The position numbers and the translations under genes are program-made. Below are positions 56,162 through 64,000 of a stretch of DNA of 64,000 nucleotides, in pieces. Below the pieces are notes generated by a model, which had not been told where the DNA came from, did not search any database, and saw only the letters and a list, made by a program, of their open reading frames with translations. Location of the stretch: NCBI RefSeq assembly GCF_014195505.1, contig NZ_JACIBV010000001.1, positions 62,001 to 126,000 on the forward strand, in the 5' to 3' direction. Origin of the DNA: Nonomuraea dietziae (GTDB lineage Bacteria; Actinomycetota; Actinomycetes; Streptosporangiales; Streptosporangiaceae). How positions within the stretch are numbered: the first letter of the stretch is position 1; every line of letters begins with the position of its first letter.

Positions 56162-57580
56162 ATGGACGAGGTTGTGATCGTAGGAGCGGGCCCCGTGGGC
56201 CTGATGCTGGCGTGCGAGCTGGGTCTGGCCGGCGTGCGCCCGATCGTGCTGGAGAAGCGGCCTGAGCAGGGTGACCTGCCGAAGGCCAACGGGCTGGGCG
56301 GGCAGATCGTCCAGTTCATGGACTACCGCGGGCTGCTGGAGCGGTTGAGCGAGGGCAGCTCGTTCGCCGGTCGCCCGCCGGGGTTCCCCTTCGGTTCCGT
56401 GCCGTTGAGCTTCGCGGGGCTGGACGACCCTCCGCTGCGGGTCGTGCTGATCCAGCAGCCGCGGCTGGAGCGGCTGCTGGCCGAACGCGCCGTCGAGCTG
56501 GGCGCCGAGATCAGGCGGGGACGCGAACTGCTGGACCTGTCACAGGACGAGGAGGGCGTCACGCTCGACCTGCCCGGCGAGCGGCTGCGGGCGAGGTACG
56601 TGGTCGGCTGCGACGGCGCCCGCAGCCTGGTGCGCGAGCAGGCCGGGATCTCCTTCCCCGGCACCACCGACGACGAGGTGCTGCGGATCGGCCACTTCAC
56701 GACGCCCGACCTCAAGGGGCCGTTCGAGCAGTACGAGCACCTGGGCCTGCGGCAGGGCTGGAACCGCACTCCGCGAGGGCGCCTGCTGGTCACCTCGTTG
56801 CAGCCGGGCGTGCACATCGTGGGCGTGCGCGAACGCGGTCAGGAGCCGGAGGGACCCGTGACCCTGGCCGACTTCGAGGCGGCGGTGCACCGCGTACTGG
56901 GTTCCGGGCTCCCGCTCGGCGAGCCGATCTGGCTGTCGAGTACCGTCTCGCAGGCCCGTCTCGCCTCCCGTTACCGCGAAGGCAGGGTGTTCCTGGCGGG
57001 AGACGCCGCGCACCTGTTCCCCGCGGGCGGCTCGGCGCTCAACGTCGGCCTGACCGACGCCGCCAACCTCGGCTGGAAGCTGGCGGCCGTGCTCGCCGGG
57101 CGCATGCCGTACGACCTTCTCGACACCTACGACGCCGAGCGCCGGCCCGCCGGCGCGCACACTCTCGCCCACACCCGCGCCCAGGCGGCGCTGGAAGGCC
57201 TGGCGGGGGAGAACGGCGACGCGCTGCGCGAGCTGCTCACCGAGCTGTTCGCCTACGAGGGGCCCGCGCGGCACCTCGGGCAGCTGCTCCATGGCTCCGA
57301 CATCCGGTACGGCACAGCCGGCCATGCCCTCGTCGGCCGCTTCGCCCCCGACCTGCCCCTGACCACCGCGGCAGGACCCACCAGGGTGGCCGAGCTGATG
57401 CGCGGCGGCAGGCCGGTCCTCCTCGACCTGGGCGGCGGGGGACTGAAGGGCGCCGGCTGGGTCGATGTGGTCCGCGCCCACACGGACGACCCGCCCGCCG
57501 ACGCACTGCTGATCCGCCCCGACGGCTACATCGCCTGGGCGGGCACGGCCGACCTTCCCGAGGTCTGGCTCGCTTCGTGA
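56162..57580 (+). CDS. FAD-dependent aromatic-ring hydroxylase type monooxygenase
   Basis: 472 residues. GAGPVGLMLACELGLAGVRPIVLEKR at the N terminus is the Rossmann FAD fingerprint. 'VVGCDGARSLVREQAGI' is the DG motif, and GDAAHLFPAGGSALNVGLTDAANLGWKLAAVL is the FAD-ribityl GD motif. The short C-terminal thioredoxin-like domain is as in RdmE/MhpA-type enzymes. These enzymes hydroxylate phenols, polyketides or antibiotics (including rifamycin). It is divergent from HTH-ClpN pair 1 and overlaps the zinc-ribbon gene by GTGA. Confidence 0.9.
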   Translation: MDEVVIVGAGPVGLMLACELGLAGVRPIVLEKRPEQGDLPKANGLGGQIVQFMDYRGLLERLSEGSSFAGRPPGFPFGSVPLSFAGLDDPPLRVVLIQQPRLERLLAERAVELGAEIRRGRELLDLSQDEEGVTLDLPGERLRARYVVGCDGARSLVREQAGISFPGTTDDEVLRIGHFTTPDLKGPFEQYEHLGLRQGWNRTPRGRLLVTSLQPGVHIVGVRERGQEPEGPVTLADFEAAVHRVLGSGLPLGEPIWLSSTVSQARLASRYREGRVFLAGDAAHLFPAGGSALNVGLTDAANLGWKLAAVLAGRMPYDLLDTYDAERRPAGAHTLAHTRAQAALEGLAGENGDALRELLTELFAYEGPARHLGQLLHGSDIRYGTAGHALVGRFAPDLPLTTAAGPTRVAELMRGGRPVLLDLGGGGLKGAGWVDVVRAHTDDPPADALLIRPDGYIAWAGTADLPEVWLAS

Positions 57581-57864
57581 GCGGACGGCCGCGCATCGAC
57601 TTCTTCGTCGCGACGGCTGATCGGCTGGAACGTACGCTGGAGCCTGTGGAGACAGGTCGCTGTTACGCGTGCAAGCGAGAGTTCAGCTTCGATCCGGGGG
57701 AGGTCGTGACGTTCCTGGTCGATCCGGCGACCGGCCTGCCGCCGGGCTTCTCCGCTCTGGGCTCCTTCCGTCCGGCCACGCCGGAGGCCGTTGCCCGGTC
57801 GGGCGACCTGCCCGTCTGCCCGGACTGCGTGGAGAGGGCGAAGCGATTCCAGCCCGGTTCCTGA
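57577..57864 (+). CDS. Small zinc-ribbon-like protein
   Basis: 95 residues from GTG 57577, overlapping the monooxygenase stop. Two CxxC pairs (CYAC near residue 30 and CPDC near 83) would hold one zinc. Between them lies 'FDPGEVVTFLVDPATGLPPGF'. I do not recognise the family. The tight coupling suggests a shared role with the monooxygenase, for example as an accessory factor. Confidence 0.65.
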   Translation: MSGRPRIDFFVATADRLERTLEPVETGRCYACKREFSFDPGEVVTFLVDPATGLPPGFSALGSFRPATPEAVARSGDLPVCPDCVERAKRFQPGS

Positions 57865-57907
57865 CCGGCGCCCACATGCCCTGGCCAGGGCGCCGGCGAG
57901 TGCCGGC

Positions 57908-58393
57908 TTACTCGGTGCCGTCGTCGGCGATGGCGTTCTGGACCCGGGTCAGCAGGTCGGTACGGTCGACGCCGGCCAGGGCCAGGGCCCTCGGCACCGT
58001 GCCGACCTCGGCCTGAAGGATCCCGAGCAGCACGTGCGCCGGTCGCAGGTCCTTCTTGCGGGGGCCGGCGGCGAAGCCGCGCTCAAGGGCGAGCTTGGCC
58101 GTCGCGCCCATGGTGGGAGGGCGGTTGACCGGGGTGCTCGACCGGGAGAGGCCGAAGGAGGCGCGCGACACCCCGACCGCGCTCAGGCTGTGGTCGAACT
58201 CCCGGTCGAGAGCGGCGAGGACGGCCTGGTGGTCGAGGCCGGCGGAGGCCAGGAGGCGCTGCGGCGCGGTGCCTTCCTGCGCCGCGACGGCCAGCAGGAG
58301 GTGCTGCGCCTCGACCGTGGGCGATCCGTGCCTCTGCGCCTCGACCGCTCCCTCCGTGATGATGGTATGGAGATAGGTGTCGAACATGTTCAT
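57908..58393 (-). CDS. Stand-alone Clp N-terminal domain protein (pair 2)
   Basis: 161 residues from ATG 58393, overlapping the HTH stop by ATGA. It holds two Clp_N repeats only: 'IITEGAVEAQRHGSPTVEAQHLLLAVA' and 'GATAKLALERGFAAGPRKKDLRPAHVLLGIL'. There is no ATPase module. It shares the plan of pair 1 but only moderate similarity, so the pairs are old duplicates or separate acquisitions. Confidence 0.85.
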   Translation of the reverse strand: MNMFDTYLHTIITEGAVEAQRHGSPTVEAQHLLLAVAAQEGTAPQRLLASAGLDHQAVLAALDREFDHSLSAVGVSRASFGLSRSSTPVNRPPTMGATAKLALERGFAAGPRKKDLRPAHVLLGILQAEVGTVPRALALAGVDRTDLLTRVQNAIADDGTE

Positions 58394-58626
58394 GGTGAAC
58401 GTCTCCTCAGCTTGACGCCTGCGGCGATGAGCCGCTTGGCGTGCTTCCTGTGGACCGCCTGGCGGGTCACGCCGAGCGCCTCGGCGACCTGCGGCCAGCT
58501 CCACTCCGCGCGCATTGCCTGCTCGACGGCGGCGTCCTCCAGTTGGTCGGCCAGTCGGCGCAGCGCCACCACGGCCGCCAGCGCGTCGGCGGGATCCTGA
58601 GGGGTGGGGATGTCAGTCGCGGACAT
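58390..58626 (-). CDS. Small HTH protein of the HTH-ClpN pair 2
   Basis: 78 residues. AVVALRRLADQLEDAAVEQAMRAE corresponds to the first helix of the pair 1 protein, and 'EWSWPQVAEALGVTRQAVHRKHAKR' to its HTH. It is translationally coupled to the ClpN gene and divergent from the Lnt-like gene across a 49-bp nested palindrome. Confidence 0.85.
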   Translation of the reverse strand: MSATDIPTPQDPADALAAVVALRRLADQLEDAAVEQAMRAEWSWPQVAEALGVTRQAVHRKHAKRLIAAGVKLRRRSP

Positions 58627-58627
58627 A

Positions 58628-58676
58628 CAAGCAACACTAGTTGACTAGTTGTAACGTAGTCAACATGGGTTGCTTG
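58628..58676. promoter_or_regulatory. 49-bp nested palindrome, HTH-ClpN operator 2
   Basis: CAAGCAAC (58628-58635) pairs with GTTGCTTG (58669-58676), and inside it GTTGACTA (58640-58647) pairs with TAGTCAAC (58657-58664), exactly symmetric about 58652. Operator 1 has the same two-layer design with different bases. The Lnt-like start is 67 bases downstream. Confidence 0.8.
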
Positions 58677-58742
58677 GAAGGGGCGTCTGGTCTGCACGGC
58701 GGCAGGCGCGGTGACGTGCGCCGGGTGGGGTAGCTGGACGAT

Positions 58743-60266
58743 GTGTCGACCGCGTCCGTCACCGTCACGGCCGAGCGCGTCGGCGTGGCGCGCCGCTGGG
58801 GCCCGCGCCTGCTTGCCGCCCTGACCGGCGCGTGCCTGGCCCTGGCCTTTCCCACGGTGAATGTCTGGTGGTGGGCGTGGTTCGGCCTGGTGCCGTTCCT
58901 GCTCCTGGCGGCAGGCGCGGGGACGTTCCGTGAGGCGGGGTGGCGGAGCTGGTGGGCGTCGGCGGGCTTCTTCGGGACGCTGCACCACTGGGTGCTGCCG
59001 TTCCTGGGGGTGTTCTGGCCGCTGGCGGTGCTGGTCATCGGGCTGGTGTGGGTGCCGTTCGGGCTGGTCGCGTACGGCTTACTGCGGCGCGTCTCCCCGG
59101 CCAGAGCGGCGGTGGCGCTGCTGGTGCTGCCCTCGGTGTGGGTGGTCGTCGAGGCGCTGCGTTCGTGGCAGCACCTCGGCGGGGCGTGGGGGCTGCTCGG
59201 GTCCAGCCAGTGGCAGGTGCGGCCGGTGCTGGGGCTGGCCGCGCTCGGCGGGGTGTGGCTGCTCGGCTTCACGCTGGTCGCCGTCAACACCGGGCTCGCG
59301 ATCGCCACGCTCCGGGGCGCGAGCCCGCGCGCCAGGCTGGCCGGCGGGGGAGCCGCCGTGGCGCTGGCCGCGCTCGCCGCGTGCTCCGGGCTGGTACGGC
59401 CTGAGCCCGTCGTGAGCGGTGTCATGCGGGTGGCGGGCGTGCAGCCTGGCCCGGTGCCAGGCCCCGACCGGCGCGTGGCCGCGCACCTGCGCCTGACCGG
59501 CGAACTCGCCGGCCGTGATCCCGACGTGGTGGTCTGGGGCCAGAGCAGCGTCGGCCTCGACCCCGCCCGGCGTCCTGACGTGGACCGCCTGCTGCGCAGG
59601 GCAGCCGCCGAGGTGGGCGCCGACCTGCTGGTGAACGTGGACGCCGCCGATTCCTCCGGCAGGATCGCCAAGTCGGCCTACCAGTACACACCGAACGGGG
59701 TCGTGGACACCTACGTCAAGCAGCGCCTGGCCCCGTTCGGCGAGTACATCCCGCTGCGGCCGGTGCTCGGCTGGATCGCGGGGCATACCGAGGCGGCGGA
59801 GAAGGACCGGATCACCGGTGCGGGGCTGACCGTGTTCGAGGTGGCAGGCCGCCGGGTGGGGCCGCTGATCTCGTACGAGTCGACCTTTCCCGACCTGCGG
59901 CGCGGCCTGGCCCGCAGGGGCGTGGACGTGACGATCACCCAGGGGTCGCTCACGACCTTCCACGGGAGCTGGGCGCACGCGCAACAGGCGAGTTTCGAGG
60001 CGCTGCGGGCGGTCGAGTCGGGCCGGCCCGCGGTGCTGGTCGAGCTGGACGGCACCTCCGCGGCGTTCGACGCGCGCGGCCGGCGGCTGGCCTGGTTCCC
60101 GCCCGACTACCGTGGCGCGTTCGTGGTGAACGTGCCGCTGTCCGCCGAGGAGACGCCGTACGTGCGGCTGGGCGACTGGGTGCCCGCCCTGGCGGGCGGG
60201 ATCGCCCTTGGCGCCGGGGCCGCGGCAGCCGCCCTGCGGATTCACCGGCGACGCGCCAGGCGGTAG
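58743..60266 (+). CDS. lnt: Apolipoprotein N-acyltransferase-like protein with altered active site
   Basis: 507 residues from GTG 58743. Six to seven N-terminal membrane segments (about 20-215) precede a nitrilase-like domain (about 228-470) and a last helix (about 478-500), as in Lnt. The catalytic lysine is kept (Lys326 in YVKQRLAPFGEYIP). The glutamate of WPE is Gln267 (WGQSS), and the nucleophilic Cys of the CYE motif is Ser377 (ISYESTF). Two of three triad residues thus differ from the E. coli enzyme. It may transfer acyl groups inefficiently, use another chemistry or have lost catalysis. It faces HTH-ClpN pair 2. Confidence 0.82.
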   Translation: MSTASVTVTAERVGVARRWGPRLLAALTGACLALAFPTVNVWWWAWFGLVPFLLLAAGAGTFREAGWRSWWASAGFFGTLHHWVLPFLGVFWPLAVLVIGLVWVPFGLVAYGLLRRVSPARAAVALLVLPSVWVVVEALRSWQHLGGAWGLLGSSQWQVRPVLGLAALGGVWLLGFTLVAVNTGLAIATLRGASPRARLAGGGAAVALAALAACSGLVRPEPVVSGVMRVAGVQPGPVPGPDRRVAAHLRLTGELAGRDPDVVVWGQSSVGLDPARRPDVDRLLRRAAAEVGADLLVNVDAADSSGRIAKSAYQYTPNGVVDTYVKQRLAPFGEYIPLRPVLGWIAGHTEAAEKDRITGAGLTVFEVAGRRVGPLISYESTFPDLRRGLARRGVDVTITQGSLTTFHGSWAHAQQASFEALRAVESGRPAVLVELDGTSAAFDARGRRLAWFPPDYRGAFVVNVPLSAEETPYVRLGDWVPALAGGIALGAGAAAAALRIHRRRARR

Positions 60267-60269
60267 GCG

Positions 60270-61502
60270 TCACTTCAGGCGTTCGGCGGTGGGGGTCGTC
60301 TCCCCCCGCGGCTGCCGCGCGCCTTCCTCGGTCACCGGCGGCCTCAGGAAGCTGGTGGCCCAGGCGACCGGGATGGCGACCACGGCGATGATCAGTGCGG
60401 TGAGCACCGCGGACGAGGCGGAGAAGCTGCCGATCGCCGCGCCACCGGCGACCGAGCCGAACGCGATGCCCACGTTGGCCGCCGAGGCGGGCAACGAGGA
60501 GGCCAGCGCGCCGCCGGGCCCTGCCAGGCTCACCACGCGGTACTGGAGCGAGGGCACCATGCCCAGGGCGAACAGACCCCAGGCCAGCAGCGCCAGCGCC
60601 ACGAGGAGCGCGATCGCGCCGACGAGGTGGAGGACCAGCAGGCAGGCCGCCACGCCGATGGTCGCGACGATCAGGGTGCGTGCGGCGTTCGTGTCGGCGA
60701 AGCGGCCGCCGCCGAACGAGCCGACCGCCGTGGCCACGCCGTACGCCAGGAGGAACGCGCTGACCAGCGCGCCGGAGACACCCGTGACGCTCTCCAGGAA
60801 CGGCACGATGTAGGTCAGCGCCGAGTACAGCGAGGCGAACACCAGGAAGTTCAGGAACAGTACGGCGAGCACCCGCGGGGCGAACGCGTACGCGGCCTGG
60901 TCGCCCGCGCCGCCGGTGCTGGGCACGGAAGGGATCAGCGTCACCGTGGCGATCAGCGCGATCAAGCTGAGGGCGACGACCGCGGTGAACGAGCCGCGCC
61001 AGCCGAGCGCCTGGCCGACCAGCGTGCCCAGCGGCATGCCCAGCGCGGCCGACACCGCGAACCCGGAGAAGACCGCGGCGATCGCCCGCCCCATGCGCTC
61101 CGGTGGGACGATCGACATTCCCACCACGAACGCGACGGCGACGAACAGGCCATGGAGCGCCCCGGTGAGGGCACGCGCCGTGACGAACAGTCCGTAGTCG
61201 GCGGCCAGCACCGGGACCAGGTTGCCCAGGACGCACAGGACGACCGCGCCGATCAGGACGGTCCGCTTGTCCAGCCTGATCGTCAGCGCGGTCAGGATCG
61301 GACCGCCGACGGCCAGACCCAGCGCGTAGGCGGCCACCAGAGCGCCGGCCGCGGGTATGGAAACCCCGAGGTCGGCGGCGATGAGGTTCAGCACGCCGAC
61401 CACGAGCAGTTCGGCAGTGCCCAGCACGAACGTTCCGAAGAACAGCGTGGCCAGGGCGAGATTCGTCCTGCCCTGGCTCAGCGCAGCTTGCCGGGTACCC
61501 AT
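60270..61502 (-). CDS. MFS transporter (DHA1, Cmx/AraJ type)
   Basis: 410 residues from ATG 61502, twelve predicted helices. FGTFVLGTAELLVVGVLNLIAADLGVSIPAAGALVAAYALG and the later 'ALTGALHGLFVAVAFVVG' are typical of the chloramphenicol-resistance/arabinose-efflux subgroup. The stop is four bases from the end of the convergent Lnt-like gene. The substrate is unknown. Confidence 0.9.
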   Translation of the reverse strand: MGTRQAALSQGRTNLALATLFFGTFVLGTAELLVVGVLNLIAADLGVSIPAAGALVAAYALGLAVGGPILTALTIRLDKRTVLIGAVVLCVLGNLVPVLAADYGLFVTARALTGALHGLFVAVAFVVGMSIVPPERMGRAIAAVFSGFAVSAALGMPLGTLVGQALGWRGSFTAVVALSLIALIATVTLIPSVPSTGGAGDQAAYAFAPRVLAVLFLNFLVFASLYSALTYIVPFLESVTGVSGALVSAFLLAYGVATAVGSFGGGRFADTNAARTLIVATIGVAACLLVLHLVGAIALLVALALLAWGLFALGMVPSLQYRVVSLAGPGGALASSLPASAANVGIAFGSVAGGAAIGSFSASSAVLTALIIAVVAIPVAWATSFLRPPVTEEGARQPRGETTPTAERLK

Positions 61503-61627
61503 GTGTACCTTCCTTGTCGTGTGACCGAAGTACAGCGCCGCAGCGTCCGGCTCGCCGGTCCATCCACCTACGGGCGGGTGGGTCCCGCGGCCCGGGTTCC
61601 TGCGGTGTCTCTCTACCGTGTGGTCGG

Positions 61628-62650
61628 TCAGGAGCCTGGCGGGTGGTCCGGCAGGCCGAACACGGCGAACAGGCCGGGGTCGTGGAACATGGTGATCCGC
61701 GTGATCCCTGCGGCGGTGAGGGTGAGCACCAGGATGGCGTGCGCATGGTGCCGCCCGTCCTCTTGGCGCAGGTACACCCCGAAAGCGGGCTGCCCGTTGG
61801 CCGAGGTGGGGATCATGCGCATGGCGCCGGGGGTGCGCAGCCGGGTGGCGAGGAACCGTCCGACGTGCTCGCGGCCGGCGAACCAGGTCGGGATCGGCGG
61901 CATCTCGAAGATCGCGTCCTCGGTCAGCAACCGCATGAGCGAGGCGATGTCGGCGTCCTCGAAGGCGGTGGCGTACTGGTCGACCAGCGCGCGCTGCCGA
62001 GGGTCGGTGGGCTCCACGATCTCCTCCTCGGCGGGGTTCGCCCGGGCGAGCTGAGCCCTGGCGCGCTGGAGCGAACTGTTGACTGAGGCCGTCGTGGAGC
62101 CGAGCAGTTCGGCGACCTCGGACGCTCGCCACGCGAGGACATCACGCAGCAGCAGCACGGCGCGCTGTCTCGGTGGCAGATGCTGCAAGGCGGCGATGAA
62201 GGCCAGCCGCATGGTGTGCCGAGATTCCACAGTGGCGGCCGGATCGGCCGGTGTGGAGCCGAACAACGTGTCGGGAATGGGCTGCAGCCATGGTGTCTCG
62301 GGCTGCCGCGGATCCAGCGGGCCCTCCGGGTCGTCACTGGGGGCGCCCAGTCCGGACGGCAGCGGGCGCCGGGCTCCGCGCTCAAGCGCCTTGAGACACG
62401 CCCTGGTCGCGATCTTGTACAGCCAGGTGCGCAGCGACGACCGTCCCTCGAAGTTCCCGTAGCCGCGCCAGGCCAGCAGATAGGTCTCCTGGACCAGGTC
62501 CTCGGCCTCGTGGACCGAGCCGAGCATCCGGTAGCAGTGCGCCAGCAGCTCCCGTCGGAACGGTTGGGTGAGCCTGCCGAAATCCTCTTCGCCCGGGCTC
62601 GCTGTCGCCACCCGTGGCGGGCCGGCTGATGACAATGCTGCTCCTCTCAT
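61628..62650 (-). CDS. ECF sigma factor with SnoaL-like C-terminal domain (SigG type)
   Basis: 340 residues. Sigma2 (LTQPFRRELLAHCYRMLGSVHEAEDLVQETYLLAWRGY) and sigma4 (LPPRQRAVLLLRDVLAWRASEVAELLGSTTASVNSSLQRARAQL) are complete. The last 120 residues form a SnoaL/NTF2-like domain ('LVDQYATAFEDADIASLMRLLTEDAIFEMPPIPTWFAGREHVGRFL') that in this group replaces an anti-sigma factor. The gene for a small barrel protein lies 92 bases upstream on the same strand. Confidence 0.9.
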   Translation of the reverse strand: MRGAALSSAGPPRVATASPGEEDFGRLTQPFRRELLAHCYRMLGSVHEAEDLVQETYLLAWRGYGNFEGRSSLRTWLYKIATRACLKALERGARRPLPSGLGAPSDDPEGPLDPRQPETPWLQPIPDTLFGSTPADPAATVESRHTMRLAFIAALQHLPPRQRAVLLLRDVLAWRASEVAELLGSTTASVNSSLQRARAQLARANPAEEEIVEPTDPRQRALVDQYATAFEDADIASLMRLLTEDAIFEMPPIPTWFAGREHVGRFLATRLRTPGAMRMIPTSANGQPAFGVYLRQEDGRHHAHAILVLTLTAAGITRITMFHDPGLFAVFGLPDHPPGS

Positions 62651-62742
62651 CGCTCGCGGACGCCCCCGTCTTGTCGGTCGTCCCCATCATGGGCGGCCGC
62701 TCACGAGCGCGCCACGCGCCCATGAGCGGCCGGTCGCGGACC

Positions 62743-63048
62743 TCAGTCAGCAAGGAGGCGGTACGAGCCGACCAGGGTGGCGTCGGACCGGTCCAGGGGA
62801 GCGACCAGCCGCTCGCCGATCCCTTTCTGGAACTCCTCGAACGCGGCCGACTCCGTCAGCGGGTTCGTCTCGCCCTCGACGATCCCGACATGGACGAAGC
62901 TCACGCCGTCGGCCAGCCGGAAAGTGGCGTAACGCAGGCCGTCAGGGCGCTCCTCGTTCAGCTGGGCGAACACCTGCCGCACCAGGCGCTGGTTCTCCTC
63001 GGCCGCCTCGGCCCCCGTCTCGTAACGGACCACGAACATCCTGCTCAT
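62743..63048 (-). CDS. Small dimeric alpha-beta barrel-like protein
   Basis: 101 residues from ATG 63048. MFVVRYETGAEAAEENQRLVRQVFAQL and the later 'FVHVGIVEGETNPLTESAAFEEFQKGI' suggest an antibiotic-biosynthesis-monooxygenase-like or EthD-like barrel. It precedes an SigG-type ECF factor on the same strand, a link often seen for such small enzymes. The substrate is unknown. Confidence 0.65.
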   Translation of the reverse strand: MSRMFVVRYETGAEAAEENQRLVRQVFAQLNEERPDGLRYATFRLADGVSFVHVGIVEGETNPLTESAAFEEFQKGIGERLVAPLDRSDATLVGSYRLLAD

Positions 63049-63240
63049 TGGCGTCTTCTCCCGTGTCCACCTGCTACGGCATCTGCCGCAATACCTGTAT
63101 GGATCCGGGAGGTGGCGAAAACTCATCGCGAGAGGTGGCCGACCCTCGCAAGGGCGAGGGAGGCTGTCGGCAGCGCGCCTCCTCGGGAGAGGCGAAAACG
63201 TGTTGCCGCGGCTCCCTCCGAAACGTATGGTCTTGCGCTC

Positions 63241-64000
63241 GTGATCACAGTGGTGGAGAGGGTCCTGCCTGCCCGGCTGGGAACAGGATTCCGATGGTTG
63301 CTGGCCTCGAGCTGGCTGACGAATCTCGGTGACGGGGTCGCGGCCGCCGCGGGCCCGCTGCTGATCGCGACGCTGACGCGCGATCCGTTGATGATCTCGC
63401 TGTCGGCCCTGGTGAGCTGGGCGCCGCCGCTGCTCTTCAGCCTGTACGCCGGCGTGATGTCGGATCGGCACAACCGGCGCAATATCGTGCTCGTCGCGAA
63501 CGCGGCGCGGGCTCTGGTGCTGGCGGCGCTCGTCGTGCTCATGGTGACCGGCACGGTGACCGTGGTGACGGCGCTGGTGGCGCTCACGCTCCGGTCCATC
63601 GCCGAGGTGTTCGCCGACAACGCGACGGCCACGCTGACGCCCATGATGGTCAGCAAGGACGATCTCGTCATCGCCAACGCCCGCCTGGGCACGGGGTTCA
63701 TCACGCTCAATCAGCTTGCCGGGCCGCCGATCGGCGCGGCGCTGTTCGGCCTGGGCTTCACCTGGCCGTTCGCGGGCCAGCTGCTCCTGGTGGTGGCGGG
63801 GATCGTCCTGGTCTCCCGGATCACGTTGCCGCCGCACGGCCGACAGAGCGACGATCCCAGACCTGACACCGTACGGGAACTGATCGCCGGGTTCAGCTGG
63901 ACCATCCGGCACGCGGCGGTCCGCACGCTGGCGCTCACGATCCTGATCTTCAACTTCACGTTCGGCGCGGCCTGGTCGGTTCTCGTCCTCTACACCCAGG
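63241..64000 (+). CDS. MFS transporter, 3' end outside window
   Basis: At least 253 residues from GTG 63241, open to the end of the window. WLLASSWLTNLGDGVAAAAGPLLIATLT is the usual start of the enterobactin-exporter-like (EntS, MFS_3) group. It continues with 'LLFSLYAGVMSDRHNRRNIVLVANAARALVLAAL' and at least seven hydrophobic segments. A TATGGT ten bases before the start suggests a leaderless message. Confidence 0.85.
   Translation, partial: MITVVERVLPARLGTGFRWLLASSWLTNLGDGVAAAAGPLLIATLTRDPLMISLSALVSWAPPLLFSLYAGVMSDRHNRRNIVLVANAARALVLAALVVLMVTGTVTVVTALVALTLRSIAEVFADNATATLTPMMVSKDDLVIANARLGTGFITLNQLAGPPIGAALFGLGFTWPFAGQLLLVVAGIVLVSRITLPPHGRQSDDPRPDTVRELIAGFSWTIRHAAVRTLALTILIFNFTFGAAWSVLVLYTQ

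Overview
The window is about 64 kb of very GC-rich DNA with densely packed genes, many GTG starts, frequent ATGA/GTGA stop-start overlaps, several ECF sigma factors, a mycothiol-dependent-enzyme homologue and a remnant of a luciferase-like (F420-type) oxidoreductase. Together these point to a large-genome actinomycete, most likely in or near the Streptosporangiales (Nonomuraea-like). The genus cannot be fixed from sequence alone. No rRNA, tRNA, CRISPR array or prophage was seen.

Region by region: 1-2.0 kb holds a truncated WD40-repeat protein, a decayed IS5-type transposase and a HEAT-like protein fragment. 2.0-10.4 kb is a mixed accessory stretch: a DUF1330/MarR divergent pair, an MBL-fold hydrolase, a penicillin-recognising serine hydrolase in an operon with a two-component system, a PCD-VOC fusion, a YbfB-type MFS exporter and a GlxA-type regulator. 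10.4-22.4 kb is an oligosaccharide island: GH1, GH3, a TetR repressor, a family-5 SBP ABC importer (with a permease-ATPase fusion) and GH20. Three copies of an ACCACGTGGT-type palindrome tie it together. A TnpB-only IS200/IS605-type element sits inside the importer operon, exactly between the Shine-Dalgarno and the start codon of the last ATPase gene.

22.5-30.9 kb is a single tightly coupled seven-gene minus-strand operon. In order it encodes a membrane protein, a proline-rich exported protein, a sigma4-like/zinc-finger/transmembrane fusion, a MinD/EspI-like ATPase, a second membrane protein, a second proline-rich exported protein and a secreted GH16. It starts from a near-consensus promoter and I cannot match it to a described system. 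31.3-36.5 kb carries a WYL regulator, an epoxide hydrolase, an AlkZ-like protein, MerR, GNAT and tautomerase genes. 36.5-44.9 kb pairs a 1190-residue secreted beta-helix/FnIII/CBM protein with a divergent sugar operon (SBP, permease, ATPase, ketose 3-epimerase, FrcK-like kinase). Both promoters carry a GAAANTTTC palindrome.

44.9-54.5 kb is mostly small regulators with hydrolases: a methyltransferase, MDMPI, an ECF42-type sigma factor with its DGPF protein, HxlR, GlxA and MarR genes. 54.8-60.3 kb holds a TRADD-N-like membrane protein and two HTH-ClpN gene pairs. Each pair lies opposite a plus-strand gene (an FAD monooxygenase with a zinc-ribbon protein, and an Lnt-like protein) across a nested palindrome. 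60.3-64 kb has an MFS exporter, an ECF sigma factor, a small barrel protein and a truncated MFS gene.

The best candidates for undescribed biology are the paired HTH-ClpN modules and the MinD-like ATPase/GH16 operon.
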